NCBI RefSeq assembly: GCF_001884185.1
Contig: NZ_MAOE01000135.1
Coordinates: 1-64,000 of the forward strand
Length of the DNA stretch: 64,000 bases
Reading direction: 5' to 3'
Source of the DNA: Bacillus albus
GTDB taxonomy: Bacteria; Bacillota; Bacilli; Bacillales; Bacillaceae_G
Shown here: positions 1 to 8,999 of the stretch, in pieces
How the letters are laid out: each line of letters opens with the position of its first letter
Numbering within the stretch: position 1 is the stretch's first letter
Notes under the pieces: model-generated
Seen by the model: only the letters and a program-made list of their open reading frames with translations
The model's database searches: none
Told to the model about the DNA's origin: nothing
Position numbers and translations under genes: made by a program

Positions 1-74
1 CCGGTACAATATCGAACTCATGCCCTAAAGGCTGCCTAATGAAACGACCTGTCTAACTTTATGGGGTCAGTTCA
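1..74 (+). mobile_element. Right end of an IS3-family (IS150-like) insertion sequence, partial
   Basis: Frame 1 reads PVQYRTHALKAA then a stop at 37-39, which resembles the conserved C-terminus of IS3-family OrfB transposases (DDE recombinases). It is followed by GTCTAAC...TGGGGTCAGTTCA ending at 74. Read outward, this is the TGAACTGACCCC terminal inverted repeat typical of IS150-group elements. The rest of the element lies outside the window. It ends 16 bases from the stop of the VWA gene, so it appears to have inserted just downstream of that gene. The exact IS cannot be named from this fragment. Confidence 0.72.
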
Positions 75-90
75 CAACGCTCCTGTTTTT

Positions 91-1974
91 CTATTCGATC
101 GTCTTCAGTAATAACTTTTTCAATAGCGGTTTAATTTTCAGACGTAAATCTTCAGCATGATTTGCAACTAAGAAGTGATGGTTATAAATGTTCTTCATTA
201 ATTGATAAGTTGCTTCTTTCGCTTCGCCTTCTTCGATGAAGATTCCGATTACTTCCATACCACTTTTACGAGCAAGTTTGACAGCTTCGTGCGTATCTAA
301 AATACCGTCTTGTTGATAGTCTAGCGCAGAAGGCTCACCATCTGTAAAGACAAGTAAGAATTTATGCTTTTCTGGTCTTTTCGCAAGCTTTTCAGAAACG
401 ATACGAATAATATATCCGTCGCGGTTATCTTCTTCTTCGCGAAGCTGCATAATTTCAGGCCCAACGTTTGGTAACGTTGAGTTTTTATACGTTACAACTT
501 CATGGATAACGTTCGGCTTATCTTCAGGTTTAGCACTAGAGGCATCTTCCCAAAATCCGCTAATAGCGTGCGGGATTTTTAAAGATTTCAACGCTTCATG
601 GAATAGGACTACACTCTTTTTCGTTTCTTCCATTTTGTTATACATAGAACCAGAGCAGTCCACTAGTAGTTGGAATGCAACATCGAGTTCTTGTGATTCT
701 TGTCCTTTTTTATAAAACATGCGCGGCTGCTTTTCAGTATAAATACGAAGGAATTTCTTACGAAGTCTTCCGTAATATTTATCACTATTTGCATTCGTTT
801 TATTTTCAATCGTTTTTTCGATAATTTTCTTTAATTCTTTAACATCTTTATTAACGACTGATTTGATAACTTGGTAATCTTTTTTCTCATCGCTATTTGC
901 TTTGCGAGCTTCTTTAAATGTATGAGAAGCACCAACGTTATACTTACCGTATGCACCGTCGTTTTGGCTAGAAGCGTGTGAAGCTCTTGCTTCTTCTGTA
1001 TCAGCACCATCAAAGTTAGATTGTGTACTCTTTTGAGAAGTGCCTTGTACAGAACCAAGTGCTTGGTCACCATCTTCTGATTCACGAGCAGTATCGCCCA
1101 TCATATTTGTTTTTGTTCCGCTTTCTAATTCAAAGCGTAAAAAGTTCTCGTTTTCGTTATTTTTATTTTCACGATGCCATGTGGAGAAACTTTCATCCAT
1201 TTTGTTTTTATTTTCATCGTCATCTATGAGTTGTGTATCATCATTTGCTAAATCTTCGACGCGACAGTTCTTTTCGTCTGCAATAACAGATAAGTAGAGC
1301 GGAGCATGTCCGAAATAATTGTTCAGCATATCACTTTCAAGAAGTCCTTCTAAACGATAGCGAATTTTCTCAACGATATACATAATATCTTCCGTGTTAC
1401 GAGCTTGGAATGTTTCATGCAAAATTGCTTCAATTTGCTCGAAATATTCATTATTAAACATTTCATATTTATCGCTCGTTAATGAAAGATAGCAGAGACA
1501 AAATAGACGATCACCGTGATAATTACGAACACGATTAATTTCATTTTGTGAGCCGAAGTAATTGCGATACATTTCTTTTCTTCGTTTAAAAACATGCTTT
1601 GTGCCAGGGCGTAAGTTTTTTACGATTTCCTCAACACGTAAATCTTCTAATAGAACAAATAATTGTGTTAAAAACTTTTTCAAGGGTGATTCTTGCAATT
1701 CAATCGCATAAGAACGAATTAAAGTCATGTCCGAGTAATGTTTATTACCAAGTGCTTTTAAAAACACTTCGCTTTTTAATCCGATTACTGTATCCTCTTC
1801 TTTTCGATCATCCCAAAAGTGACTAATGACAACCTTTTTTTCAATTTCGTCGTAGTATGCTTTATAGCCATACTCAAGGTAGGCATCGTCTTCTTTTAGA
1901 AGAGCATACATTAAGTTTTCCATTTGTAGAAACAGCGACGCATCAATTTTTTTGTCACTAAAAATTTGTCTCAT
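91..1974 (-). CDS. VWA-domain (CobT-like) protein paired with a MoxR ATPase
   Basis: A 627-residue cytosolic protein with a C-terminal von Willebrand factor A domain. The MIDAS metal site is intact: DCSGS starts at about residue 439 and TDGE has its Asp at about 545. The N-terminal 230 residues are alpha-helical and of unknown role. Residues about 240-400 are acidic, polar and low in complexity. The layout matches CobT/NorD-type VWA proteins that act with MoxR AAA ATPases as metal-insertion or protein-remodelling chaperones. It starts 3 bases after the ATPase stop, so the two are translationally coupled. No cobalt or NO-reductase target gene is nearby, so the client is unknown. The IS end lies right behind the stop, and I see no terminator between them. 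Confidence 0.85.
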   Translation of the reverse strand: MRQIFSDKKIDASLFLQMENLMYALLKEDDAYLEYGYKAYYDEIEKKVVISHFWDDRKEEDTVIGLKSEVFLKALGNKHYSDMTLIRSYAIELQESPLKKFLTQLFVLLEDLRVEEIVKNLRPGTKHVFKRRKEMYRNYFGSQNEINRVRNYHGDRLFCLCYLSLTSDKYEMFNNEYFEQIEAILHETFQARNTEDIMYIVEKIRYRLEGLLESDMLNNYFGHAPLYLSVIADEKNCRVEDLANDDTQLIDDDENKNKMDESFSTWHRENKNNENENFLRFELESGTKTNMMGDTARESEDGDQALGSVQGTSQKSTQSNFDGADTEEARASHASSQNDGAYGKYNVGASHTFKEARKANSDEKKDYQVIKSVVNKDVKELKKIIEKTIENKTNANSDKYYGRLRKKFLRIYTEKQPRMFYKKGQESQELDVAFQLLVDCSGSMYNKMEETKKSVVLFHEALKSLKIPHAISGFWEDASSAKPEDKPNVIHEVVTYKNSTLPNVGPEIMQLREEEDNRDGYIIRIVSEKLAKRPEKHKFLLVFTDGEPSALDYQQDGILDTHEAVKLARKSGMEVIGIFIEEGEAKEATYQLMKNIYNHHFLVANHAEDLRLKIKPLLKKLLLKTIE

Positions 1975-1977
1975 GAA

Positions 1978-2871
1978 TTATCCCTCAAAGAAATAACTTT
2001 CTGCTAATTCACGGACAGTCATTTGTTCTGTTTCATCGTTTAATTTTGCGATAATACTACGTTCAATTGCACGCATAACAGGAATATATACACCTAAATC
2101 ACATGCGTCGATAATGCCACGAATACTTGCGGCTTCTTCACTTACACGCCCATCACGAGCTAAAGGCATAAGGTCGCTTGCAAATGCAACGAACTTTTCA
2201 ATTGTTGCAACATCATTTAATTTTGATTCAGCTAATAATAGTTCTTTTAATGTATCACCTTGAATGTAAGGAACTTCAATAATAACGAAACGGTTTTTTA
2301 ACGCTTCGTTTAGTTCGCTTGTACCAACGTAACCTTCATTAATTGCTGCGATTACGCGATATTCTTCATCACCGTATACAACTTCTTGTGTAAACGGGTT
2401 AGTAATCATTTTACGGTAATCTAATGCACCGTGAAGAAGTGGTAATGTTTCAGGTTTTGCCATATTAATTTCATCAATATATAGGAAATGACCGTTCTTC
2501 ATTGCTTTCATAAGAGGACCGTTAACGAATGAAACTTCAGATGCGCCATCTTTCGTTTGTAGTGTGTTGTATCCTAAAATACCTTCTACATCTAGGTCGA
2601 CAGAACAGTTAATGCTATGCATTGGTTTTTGGAATAAAGAAGAAAGAGTTTCAGCTAGTACTGTTTTACCACTACCAGTCGGCCCCTTTAATAGAATGTT
2701 TTTGCCAAGAAGAAGTGCTGTAATGGCATCTTCGATAATGCTGTTATCAGATGCTTTATATATTTTCTTTCCAATTAAATGTGCATTTTCACCAGCTTCT
2801 TGTTTATTCTTTTCGTGAATTGTAGAAAGCTGCTGTTTTAAATCAGCATGTATATGAAATTGTTCTAACAT
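1978..2871 (-). CDS. MoxR-family AAA+ ATPase
   Basis: About 297 residues. The Walker A motif GPTGSGKT is at about 63-70, and the Walker B motif FLYIDEI at about 129-135. An NEGYVGTSELNEALKNRF stretch (sensor 1 and arginine-finger region) follows. MoxR ATPases work with VWA-domain partners to mature or remodel protein complexes, which is the gene order here. The chosen ATG has AGGTGGG six bases upstream. The longer open frame would add 36 hydrophobic residues with no ribosome site. Together with the downstream VWA gene this forms a two-gene operon. Confidence 0.88.
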   Translation of the reverse strand: MLEQFHIHADLKQQLSTIHEKNKQEAGENAHLIGKKIYKASDNSIIEDAITALLLGKNILLKGPTGSGKTVLAETLSSLFQKPMHSINCSVDLDVEGILGYNTLQTKDGASEVSFVNGPLMKAMKNGHFLYIDEINMAKPETLPLLHGALDYRKMITNPFTQEVVYGDEEYRVIAAINEGYVGTSELNEALKNRFVIIEVPYIQGDTLKELLLAESKLNDVATIEKFVAFASDLMPLARDGRVSEEAASIRGIIDACDLGVYIPVMRAIERSIIAKLNDETEQMTVRELAESYFFEG

Positions 2872-2913
2872 GTATTTCCCACCTAACATTATTTTCATAA
2901 AGTAATACATCTT

Positions 2914-2942
2914 ATGATAACTTGTTTTAATATGGTATGCAA
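2914..2942 (-). promoter_or_regulatory. Putative sigma-A promoter of the MoxR-VWA operon
   Basis: On the minus strand, TTGCAT (2937-2942) and TATCAT (2914-2919) are separated by 17 bases and lie about 43 bases upstream of the MoxR start. This is inferred from consensus only. Confidence 0.4.
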
Positions 2943-2970
2943 AGAAAAGGAAAGGGGAGAAATACAAAAG

Positions 2971-3000
2971 AAAAAGCAATCAATATTACATTGATTGCTT
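2971..3000 (-). terminator. Rho-independent terminator of the cardiolipin synthase gene
   Basis: An 11-bp perfect stem, AAGCAATCAAT / ATTGATTGCTT, with a 5-base loop, followed on the minus strand by a T-rich tract. The hairpin overlaps the stop codon of the gene at 2999. Confidence 0.8.
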
Positions 3001-4528
3001 ACAGTAAAGGAGAGATGAGCCTCATGAAAGACTCTAATATTCGTTTTTTGATACTTCTTTTTTGGAAAGCGTTCCATTTGATTTCCGTGGAATGCTTAAA
3101 GTCATCTTCAAAATCACGTTTAATATCATGAACCGTTTCTGATTCATAAAGTACGCTAATAAGTTCATAATTTAATTCAAAGCTGCGTACGTCCATATTT
3201 GCTGTTCCGATTGTAGCAATTTGATCATCAACAAGTACAATTTTTGCATGCATAAAACCATCTTTATAACTGTAAATGGAGGCACCGGCTTTTAAAAGTG
3301 GAGTGAAGTAGGACTGAGATGCTTGGTCACTAATAATACTATCACTTTTACCAGGATATAAAATGCGTACATCTATGCCAGATATTGCACTTAAACGTAA
3401 TAATGTTAAAGTTTCTTGATCTGGGATAAAGTATGGTGTAGCAATCCAAATTGATTTTTTTGCAGATCCCATAACGGCTAATAATGTATTGCGAATGCTT
3501 TTGTCATCTGAGCTCGGTCCGCTCGCTACAATTTGAACGGTACCTTCTGCACTTGAAATTTCTTTACCTGGGAAGTATTGTCTATTCATAAATTGATCCC
3601 AAGAATAAGTATTCAATCCACTAGATGCATAAAGCCAGTCCTCTAGAAAGATTGCTTGTAATTTATATAGCGCTTTTCCTTCTATTTTTAAATGACTATC
3701 ACGCCAAACGGGGAATTTTTTTGAACGGCCAAGATATTCATCACCAACGTTGAGTCCACCAGTAAAACCGATTTCTCCATCTACAATGACGATTTTACGG
3801 TGGTTACGATAATTAACTGTTTCAAGTAACCAAGCTGAAAAAATAGGGTCAAATTCAACAATTTCAATACCAGCTTCTTTCATAGGTTTTAAAAAGCGTC
3901 TTCTTAATGTATTACTTCCTAATCCATCATAAAGGAAGCGTACAATAACACCAGATTTTGCTTTTTTTATTAGCGCATCCCGAACTTTTGTACCAATCTC
4001 ATCAGATTTATAAATATAGTATTGAATATGTATGTGGTGTTTTGCTTGCTCGATAGCTTGCAAAATTTCTGAGAATGTTTGATCTCCGTTTGTTAAAAGT
4101 TTTGTAGTTGTTCTATCTGCGGCAGGTCCGCCTCCAAATTTTTGCACGACTTTTGTTAAATGTGTAGAACGCTCATGTAAGGGGACTGTGAGTGATAATT
4201 CTACTCGTCTTCCTTCTAATATTTCACGGAATAATTTTCTTTGTTCTTCTGAACGATGGAGATGTTTTTTTCTTCTCCAACGGCTACGCCCGAAAATAGA
4301 GTATAAAAGCACACCTACAACGGGAAGAAGTGCTAATACTAAAAACCATGCTAAAGTGCTTTGTGGAGATCTATTTTCGATAAAAATAACGAAAGATATT
4401 CCTATGATTGTAAGAGACCATAATACACCGAAAAAGGTATATAGTGAGAGGATAGACGTATCTAAAAGTAAGAGTACGATAGATACAATTATAAATACCA
4501 ATAATAATTGAACGATAGGCTTCTTCAT
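2999..4528 (-). CDS. cls: Cardiolipin synthase, phospholipase D type
   Basis: A 509-residue membrane enzyme that condenses two phosphatidylglycerols into cardiolipin and glycerol. Two N-terminal transmembrane helices (about residues 5-60) precede two PLD domains. Each has an HxKx4D catalytic motif, HRKIVIVD (H about 243) and HAKIVLVD (H about 427). Length and layout match bacterial ClsA-type synthases. It is monocistronic with its own terminator. B. cereus group genomes carry several cls paralogues, and I cannot say which this is. Confidence 0.92.
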   Translation of the reverse strand: MKKPIVQLLLVFIIVSIVLLLLDTSILSLYTFFGVLWSLTIIGISFVIFIENRSPQSTLAWFLVLALLPVVGVLLYSIFGRSRWRRKKHLHRSEEQRKLFREILEGRRVELSLTVPLHERSTHLTKVVQKFGGGPAADRTTTKLLTNGDQTFSEILQAIEQAKHHIHIQYYIYKSDEIGTKVRDALIKKAKSGVIVRFLYDGLGSNTLRRRFLKPMKEAGIEIVEFDPIFSAWLLETVNYRNHRKIVIVDGEIGFTGGLNVGDEYLGRSKKFPVWRDSHLKIEGKALYKLQAIFLEDWLYASSGLNTYSWDQFMNRQYFPGKEISSAEGTVQIVASGPSSDDKSIRNTLLAVMGSAKKSIWIATPYFIPDQETLTLLRLSAISGIDVRILYPGKSDSIISDQASQSYFTPLLKAGASIYSYKDGFMHAKIVLVDDQIATIGTANMDVRSFELNYELISVLYESETVHDIKRDFEDDFKHSTEIKWNAFQKRSIKKRILESFMRLISPLL

Positions 4529-4865
4529 TGCTATAAAATTCCTCTAATCTTTCTTAAATATAGACTTCTTATATAAAAAGGTACAATCCGACATTCTTAT
4601 TATAAAGTGTTTTGTTTTTTTTACAAAATATAGACATTTTCCCCATGCTTTCCGCATTTGTCCTACATACAGTATATTGTTACGTTATTAGCCCGCTATT
4701 TGCTGGTTAATAAACAGTGTAGGAGGGACAAAATCCTTGCCCCTTATATAGGAAAGGGGATAACCATATTACGTGGATTCTTCCTATTATATAGGTTGCC
4801 AACAAGGTCCGTGCTATTCATACAATATCTATTAAGATAAGAAAATGGAAAAGGAGCGGGGAAAC
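4529..4865. other. Divergent intergenic region between cls and the His-rich gene
   Basis: No gene is visible. For cls on the minus strand, TTGTAA (complement of 4621-4626) and TATAAT (complement of 4599-4604) are 16 bases apart, a plausible sigma-A promoter. On the plus strand, CATACAATA at 4819-4827, with an AC at 4802-4803, resembles a sigma-K promoter for the His-rich gene. An imperfect inverted repeat, CCCCTT...AAGGGG, lies at about 4739-4758 with unknown role. Confidence 0.4.
4802..4827 (+). promoter_or_regulatory. Possible sigma-K-type promoter
   Basis: The -10-like CATACAATA fits the CATAnnnTA pattern known for the late mother-cell sigma factor sigma-K. An AC dinucleotide sits 15 bases upstream. 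It is about 38 bases before the ATG of the His/Gly-rich gene. The -35 signal is too short to be convincing alone. Confidence 0.35.
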
Positions 4866-5204
4866 ATGAATTATATAGAAAATAACGGATTGTATTATCG
4901 TAATCATCATCATGGAGGGCACCATCATAACGGCGGACATCACCACCATGGAGGGCACAATCACCATGATCATCATCACCATCACGGAGGTGGATGGGGC
5001 TGGGGTGGCGGCTCATGGGGCGGTGGATTTTTCCCTGGAAGTTTTGCTGGAGGCGTGTTAGGTGGGCTTACAGCTGGCGCATTAACGGGTGCAGCAAGTG
5101 GAGGCTACTATCCAGCGCCGTACCCAGTAACTTACCCAGCGCCATACCCAGCACCATATCCAACGCCATATCCGGGTTATCAGCAAATACCATATCCTTA
5201 TTAA
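4866..5204 (+). CDS. His/Gly-rich protein with C-terminal PYPxPYP repeats
   Basis: A 112-residue low-complexity protein of unrecognised family. Residues about 14-46 are dominated by His and Gly runs (HHHHGG, HHDHHHHHGG). A Trp/Gly block (GWGWGGGSWGGG) follows, then a Gly/Ala hydrophobic stretch (AGGVLGGLTAGALTGAASGG) that could insert in or lie on a membrane, and a tail of tandem APYP/TPYP units. The ATG is chosen because AAGGAGCGGGG sits just upstream. The His runs would bind Zn, Ni or Cu. The composition and the sigma-K-like promoter suggest a spore coat or exosporium protein, but that is inference. Confidence 0.75.
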   Translation: MNYIENNGLYYRNHHHGGHHHNGGHHHHGGHNHHDHHHHHGGGWGWGGGSWGGGFFPGSFAGGVLGGLTAGALTGAASGGYYPAPYPVTYPAPYPAPYPTPYPGYQQIPYPY

Positions 5205-5239
5205 ACTAAAAAAAGAGGCTTTCCTCTTTTTTTAGTTTA
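5202..5239 (+). terminator. Rho-independent terminator after the His-rich gene
   Basis: A perfect 17-bp inverted repeat, TAAACTAAAAAAAGAGG / CCTCTTTTTTTAGTTTA, with loop CTTT, begins at the stop codon and ends in a T-run. Confidence 0.85.
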
Positions 5240-5688
5240 ATGAAGCATTTATTTCTAAAATACTTCCAAAATAAAGGTGGAAATATGTTAATATCTTGTT
5301 ATTGTAATTCAAAGACATATATACTAATTTTATATTATTATTCATGAATAGTTGTATAGTGTGCTCGAACTTCTATTTCGCTAGTAAAAGGTTAGATGTG
5401 AGCAGAATTAGTAAGAAACAGAGGTCATATAGAGCTAGTTTTATAAAGGAATGTAAGAGAATGAATAAGGTATAATAAAGTCAGCTAATTATAGCGATAA
5501 GAAGCTACTATGTATAATTGAAACGGTATTATATTGCTTTTTATTACAAATAATATTATGTTATTTTAATCGACATATTTCAAAATGTGATTTATGTAAA
5601 GGACGATTATTAGGAAATGAAATATCTCTATTTCTATGAAAAGAAACAAGTTGTGTTTTAGTCAGATAGGAAGCAAGGAGAGATGCGC
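5240..5688. other. AT-rich intergenic region without a recognisable gene
   Basis: About 450 bases before the cyclic-di-GMP gene. Short open frames are present on both strands, but none has a convincing ribosome site. Many AT-rich hexamers could act as promoters, and I can single none out. Confidence 0.4.
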
Positions 5689-7395
5689 ATGCTAGAACAA
5701 AGAGGTCATGCATTATATGACTCTTCATTGCGAGATTTAAAGTTAGCATTAGATGAGTCTTCAATTGTTGCGATTACAGACCGAAATGGTCGTATTACAT
5801 ATGTAAATGATAAGTTTTGTGAAATCTCCAAATATACACGAGAAGAGTTAATAGGGAAAGATCATCGTATTTTAAATTCAGGATATCACCCAAAAACATT
5901 TTTTCAAATGCTATGGAAGCGTATTTTAAGCGGAAAAGTATGGAGAGGTGAGATTCGAAATCAAGCAAAAGATGGTACATATTATTGGGTTAAAACAACA
6001 ATTGTTCCATTTTTAAATGAAAAAGGAGAGCCATATCAATTTATTGCAATCCGAAATGATATTAGTAGTAGGAAAGAAGCAGAACAGAGGTTGCGGTTAA
6101 GCGAAAGTCGTTATAGAGAGCTTGCGTATCATGATGCTTTAACAAGTTTACCGAACCGCTTACAATTAATAACGACTGTTAACGAATTGATTGCAGATAA
6201 AAAAGAGTTTGGTATGATTTATTTTGATTTGGATCGTTTTAAATTAGTAAACGATACGCTAGGTCATATGATAGGAGATTTACTTTTAAGCGAAGTTGCT
6301 TCACGGTTGCATTATGTGCTAGGAGAGAAAGACGTTCTGGCTAGGCTGGGTGGCGACGAATTTGTGCTGTTAACAAAAAATCATACACAAGATCAGATGA
6401 GGCAACTAGCGACATCTGTGTTGTCGTGTTTTCAAGCACCATTCATGCTTGAAGGTCATGAAGTATATATTTCAGCTAGTCTAGGACTTTGTTCATATCC
6501 GCAAGACGGACAAGATGTAGAAACGTTATTGAAGAATTCGGATTTAGCTATGTATAGCGCAAAAGAACAGGGCAGAAATGCAGCGTGTTTCTTTACAGAT
6601 GAATTACGTGCGAAAATAAATCGTAGAATGAAAATTGAATTTACTTTGCAAAAGGCAATTCGTGATGAAGAGTTAGAGGTGGCACTGCAGCCTATTATTG
6701 ATTTGAAAACGAAGAAATATACTGGTATCGAGGCTTTAGTACGTTGTACGACAGAAGAAGGGCCTATTTCCCCAAGCGAATTTATCCCTATAGCTGAAGA
6801 ATCTGGACTTATTATAAAATTAGGGGACTGGGTATTAGAAAAGTCATGTCGCTTATTTAAAACATTGCCAGAGTACGAAGAAGGACTAAAGTTATCTGTG
6901 AATTTATCCATACAACAATTAATGCAAAAGCGTTTTATTTTATCTGTACGTAGCATTTTGAGGAGAACTGGCTTTCCTCCGAATCGTTTAATTTTAGAAA
7001 TAACGGAAAGCATTGCTGTTCGACATTTTGATTATATTATTGCTACATTACAAGAATTAAGAAATATGGGTATATTAATTGCTTTAGATGACTTCGGAAC
7101 GGGCTATTCTTCCTTATATTATTTAAAACAATTGCCACTGGATATAGTGAAAATTGATCGTAATTTTATTCGTGAATTTCATTATGATCATGCACAGCCA
7201 GAGCGAACGATTGTAAAATCTGTTATTGAAATTGCTCATAGTTTAAATTTAGCAGTAGTTGCTGAAGGGGTAGAGACAGTAGAACAAGAAAGTTTATTAC
7301 AATCTATGGGTTGTGATTATGTACAAGGATTTTATTATGCGAAACCTTTATCTGTAGGGGAGTTAAAAGAAAAGTTAATAACAGATTTTGAATAA
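5689..7395 (+). CDS. PAS-GGDEF-EAL cyclic-di-GMP turnover protein
   Basis: About 568 residues. A PAS sensor with its PAC extension spans about 20-140 ([15 protein letters not shown]). A GGDEF domain follows with an intact GGDEF at about 221-225, then an EAL domain with EAL at about 348-350, DDFGTGYSS and AEGVE motifs. Both catalytic signatures look intact, so it could make cyclic-di-GMP (diguanylate cyclase) and break it (phosphodiesterase). The net activity cannot be read from sequence. There are no membrane helices, so the PAS signal is cytosolic. The ATG at 5689 is preferred over 5683 because GGAGAG is too close to the earlier one. Monocistronic. Confidence 0.9.
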   Translation: MLEQRGHALYDSSLRDLKLALDESSIVAITDRNGRITYVNDKFCEISKYTREELIGKDHRILNSGYHPKTFFQMLWKRILSGKVWRGEIRNQAKDGTYYWVKTTIVPFLNEKGEPYQFIAIRNDISSRKEAEQRLRLSESRYRELAYHDALTSLPNRLQLITTVNELIADKKEFGMIYFDLDRFKLVNDTLGHMIGDLLLSEVASRLHYVLGEKDVLARLGGDEFVLLTKNHTQDQMRQLATSVLSCFQAPFMLEGHEVYISASLGLCSYPQDGQDVETLLKNSDLAMYSAKEQGRNAACFFTDELRAKINRRMKIEFTLQKAIRDEELEVALQPIIDLKTKKYTGIEALVRCTTEEGPISPSEFIPIAEESGLIIKLGDWVLEKSCRLFKTLPEYEEGLKLSVNLSIQQLMQKRFILSVRSILRRTGFPPNRLILEITESIAVRHFDYIIATLQELRNMGILIALDDFGTGYSSLYYLKQLPLDIVKIDRNFIREFHYDHAQPERTIVKSVIEIAHSLNLAVVAEGVETVEQESLLQSMGCDYVQGFYYAKPLSVGELKEKLITDFE

Positions 7396-7427
7396 AAAAA
7401 GAGAAGCCGGTAGCTTCTCTTTTTTTA
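7395..7427. terminator. Bidirectional terminator between convergent genes
   Basis: AAAAAGAGAAGC and GCTTCTCTTTTT form a stem around CGGTA, with A-runs and T-runs on both sides. It serves the cyclic-di-GMP gene and the permease, whose stop codon overlaps it. Confidence 0.85.
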
Positions 7428-8822
7428 ATTCATTTTTTGTGAGTTTTTCATTAATACTGGATAAAGAATAAGACCTATTACGAACAATCCGATTCCTAAG
7501 AAGAACGTTTTTAAATCAGCAGTTCCAGTTTTGATAACCCAAATAGAGTATACAAATGCTAATGTAGTAATAATCCCATCCTTTAATCGAGAGCCAGGCA
7601 TTATATCATACGTTTCTCCTGTAATAACCAGTTTGAATTGGTACAGCGTAGAAACAAGGTATGGAATTAAATAAGCTAATGTTGCTACAACGATAGCAAA
7701 ATTATAAGCTTCTGACACGGTACCAGAAATCGTTGAGAACAAGAAAATTTGTGTCATCACATTTGTAATAAATAATGATTTTGAAGGACTACCTTTTTTA
7801 TTCGTTTTCGCGAAAAACTTAGGGAAAAGTCCATTCTTTGCAGCCTGGTAAGGTACTTCTGAACTAACAACAATCCAGCCAACTGTAGATCCAAATAAAG
7901 ATACAAGTGCAAGTAAAGCCATGATATAGGCACCTTTATTGCCAATGGCTAAATTTAATGCGTCTACTAATGGTTTTTGAGACTCTTTTAAAGCATCTTG
8001 CGGGAGAGCGCCCATTGTAAGTAGAGTAATTGACATGTAAATAAGAAGAGCGATAATTAATCCGAAAATGGTAGCTTTTTTTACATCGCGCTGAGATTTT
8101 GCACGATTAGAAAGCATGACAGCCGATTCAATACCGATAAACGCCCAAAGTGTTGCAATAGCAGCTGAATTGATTTGTCCACCTAAAGAAATGGATTGTC
8201 CTGCTTCATTCATAAATGTTTGGCCGTCTCCGAAATTAGAGGCATTGAAAATGAATAATGTGATTACAATAAACATTGTAAATCCGATAATTTTTGCAAT
8301 GGTAGCAAGAAGATTCATATTTCCAGCTCGGTCAATATTTTGAGAAAGAATGTATTGAATTCCCCATAACATAAGGCTACATACGAGGAAAGTTAATCCT
8401 TTTCCGAGTTCTAGTGAAAATCCGTTCGTTGAAAAGAGAATTTGCTTACTTTGTAACACTGGAAAGAATGTTGATAAATATCCAGCAAAGGAAATAATAA
8501 CAGATGCTGTTGCAGCCCAGTTCGCAGCCCAATATCCCCATGCCATACTATATCCAGCAACTTTACCCGCTTTTTTTGAAGGAAACATCGCTTGCGCGTA
8601 ACTTTGTGGTCCTGCTTTTAATTCTGGCTTGCGAATTGCTAAATTTCCAAATACGAGTGCAATCATAAATACGCCAAGACCTGTAATACTCCATGCAAGT
8701 GTAGAACCCATTGGACCTGATACGTGTGCTAAATTTGCTGGAAGCATAAATACGCCACCGCCAACCATATTCCCGATAACAAAAGCTGTTAAAATCCATA
8801 ATCCCCATTTTTTCGTTTCCAT
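7425..8822 (-). CDS. APC-superfamily amino-acid permease, predicted histidine transporter
   Basis: A 465-residue integral membrane protein with about 12 hydrophobic helices. The N-terminal GNMVGGGVFMLPANLA segment is typical of the basic amino-acid/polyamine antiporter branch (ArcD, lysine and histidine/histamine exchangers). The ATG has AAAGGAG upstream. Family membership is clear but the substrate is not. The leader upstream encodes four consecutive His codons followed by switching hairpins, which predicts histidine as the regulatory amino acid and therefore the likely substrate. It is transcribed alone and ends at a bidirectional terminator. Confidence 0.85.
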   Translation of the reverse strand: METKKWGLWILTAFVIGNMVGGGVFMLPANLAHVSGPMGSTLAWSITGLGVFMIALVFGNLAIRKPELKAGPQSYAQAMFPSKKAGKVAGYSMAWGYWAANWAATASVIISFAGYLSTFFPVLQSKQILFSTNGFSLELGKGLTFLVCSLMLWGIQYILSQNIDRAGNMNLLATIAKIIGFTMFIVITLFIFNASNFGDGQTFMNEAGQSISLGGQINSAAIATLWAFIGIESAVMLSNRAKSQRDVKKATIFGLIIALLIYMSITLLTMGALPQDALKESQKPLVDALNLAIGNKGAYIMALLALVSLFGSTVGWIVVSSEVPYQAAKNGLFPKFFAKTNKKGSPSKSLFITNVMTQIFLFSTISGTVSEAYNFAIVVATLAYLIPYLVSTLYQFKLVITGETYDIMPGSRLKDGIITTLAFVYSIWVIKTGTADLKTFFLGIGLFVIGLILYPVLMKNSQKMN

Positions 8823-8885
8823 TTTTGTTAACTCCTTTGTAGTAAGATTTGCTTAAACATCATTTTTTACTAGCTTTTTGGCAAT

Positions 8886-8927
8886 AAAAAAAGAGCCATG
8901 TAGATAAAAAATACCTACATGGCTCTT
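8886..8927 (-). terminator. Attenuator terminator in the permease leader
   Basis: A 13-bp perfect stem on the minus strand, AAGAGCCATGTAG (8927-8915) with CTACATGGCTCTT (8903-8891) and an 11-base loop, then a T-run. It lies between the leader peptide and the permease, so transcription must read through it to reach the gene. Confidence 0.88.
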
Positions 8928-8999
8928 CGCCAAAGCGTAGGTACAACGGGAATAACCCTTGTACCTACGCGTAATTTTTCCGCTAGGTTTCAAGGGTTA
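8912..8999 (-). promoter_or_regulatory. Ribosome-mediated attenuator with competing hairpins
   Basis: Four pairings are visible, named in transcript order. A:B pairs TAACCCTTG (8999-8991) with CAAGGGTTA (8961-8953). B:C pairs GCGTAGGTACAA (8970-8959) with TTGTACCTACGC (8946-8935). C:D pairs TACCTAC (8943-8937) with GTAGGTA (8918-8912), with an inner TGGC/GCCA helix. D:E is the terminator. A:B frees C, so C:D forms and blocks the terminator. B:C frees D, so the terminator forms. Segment A begins at the leader stop codon. A ribosome stalled at the early His codons would leave A free, while one at the stop would cover it. That gives readthrough when histidyl-tRNA is scarce. Confidence 0.75.

Noticed and set aside
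5561-5764. Minus-strand open frame before the cyclic-di-GMP gene
   Set aside because: No ribosome site, and it runs into the real gene on the other strand.
6456-7013. Minus-strand open frame inside the GGDEF-EAL gene
   Set aside because: Shadow of the EAL coding region with no start signal.
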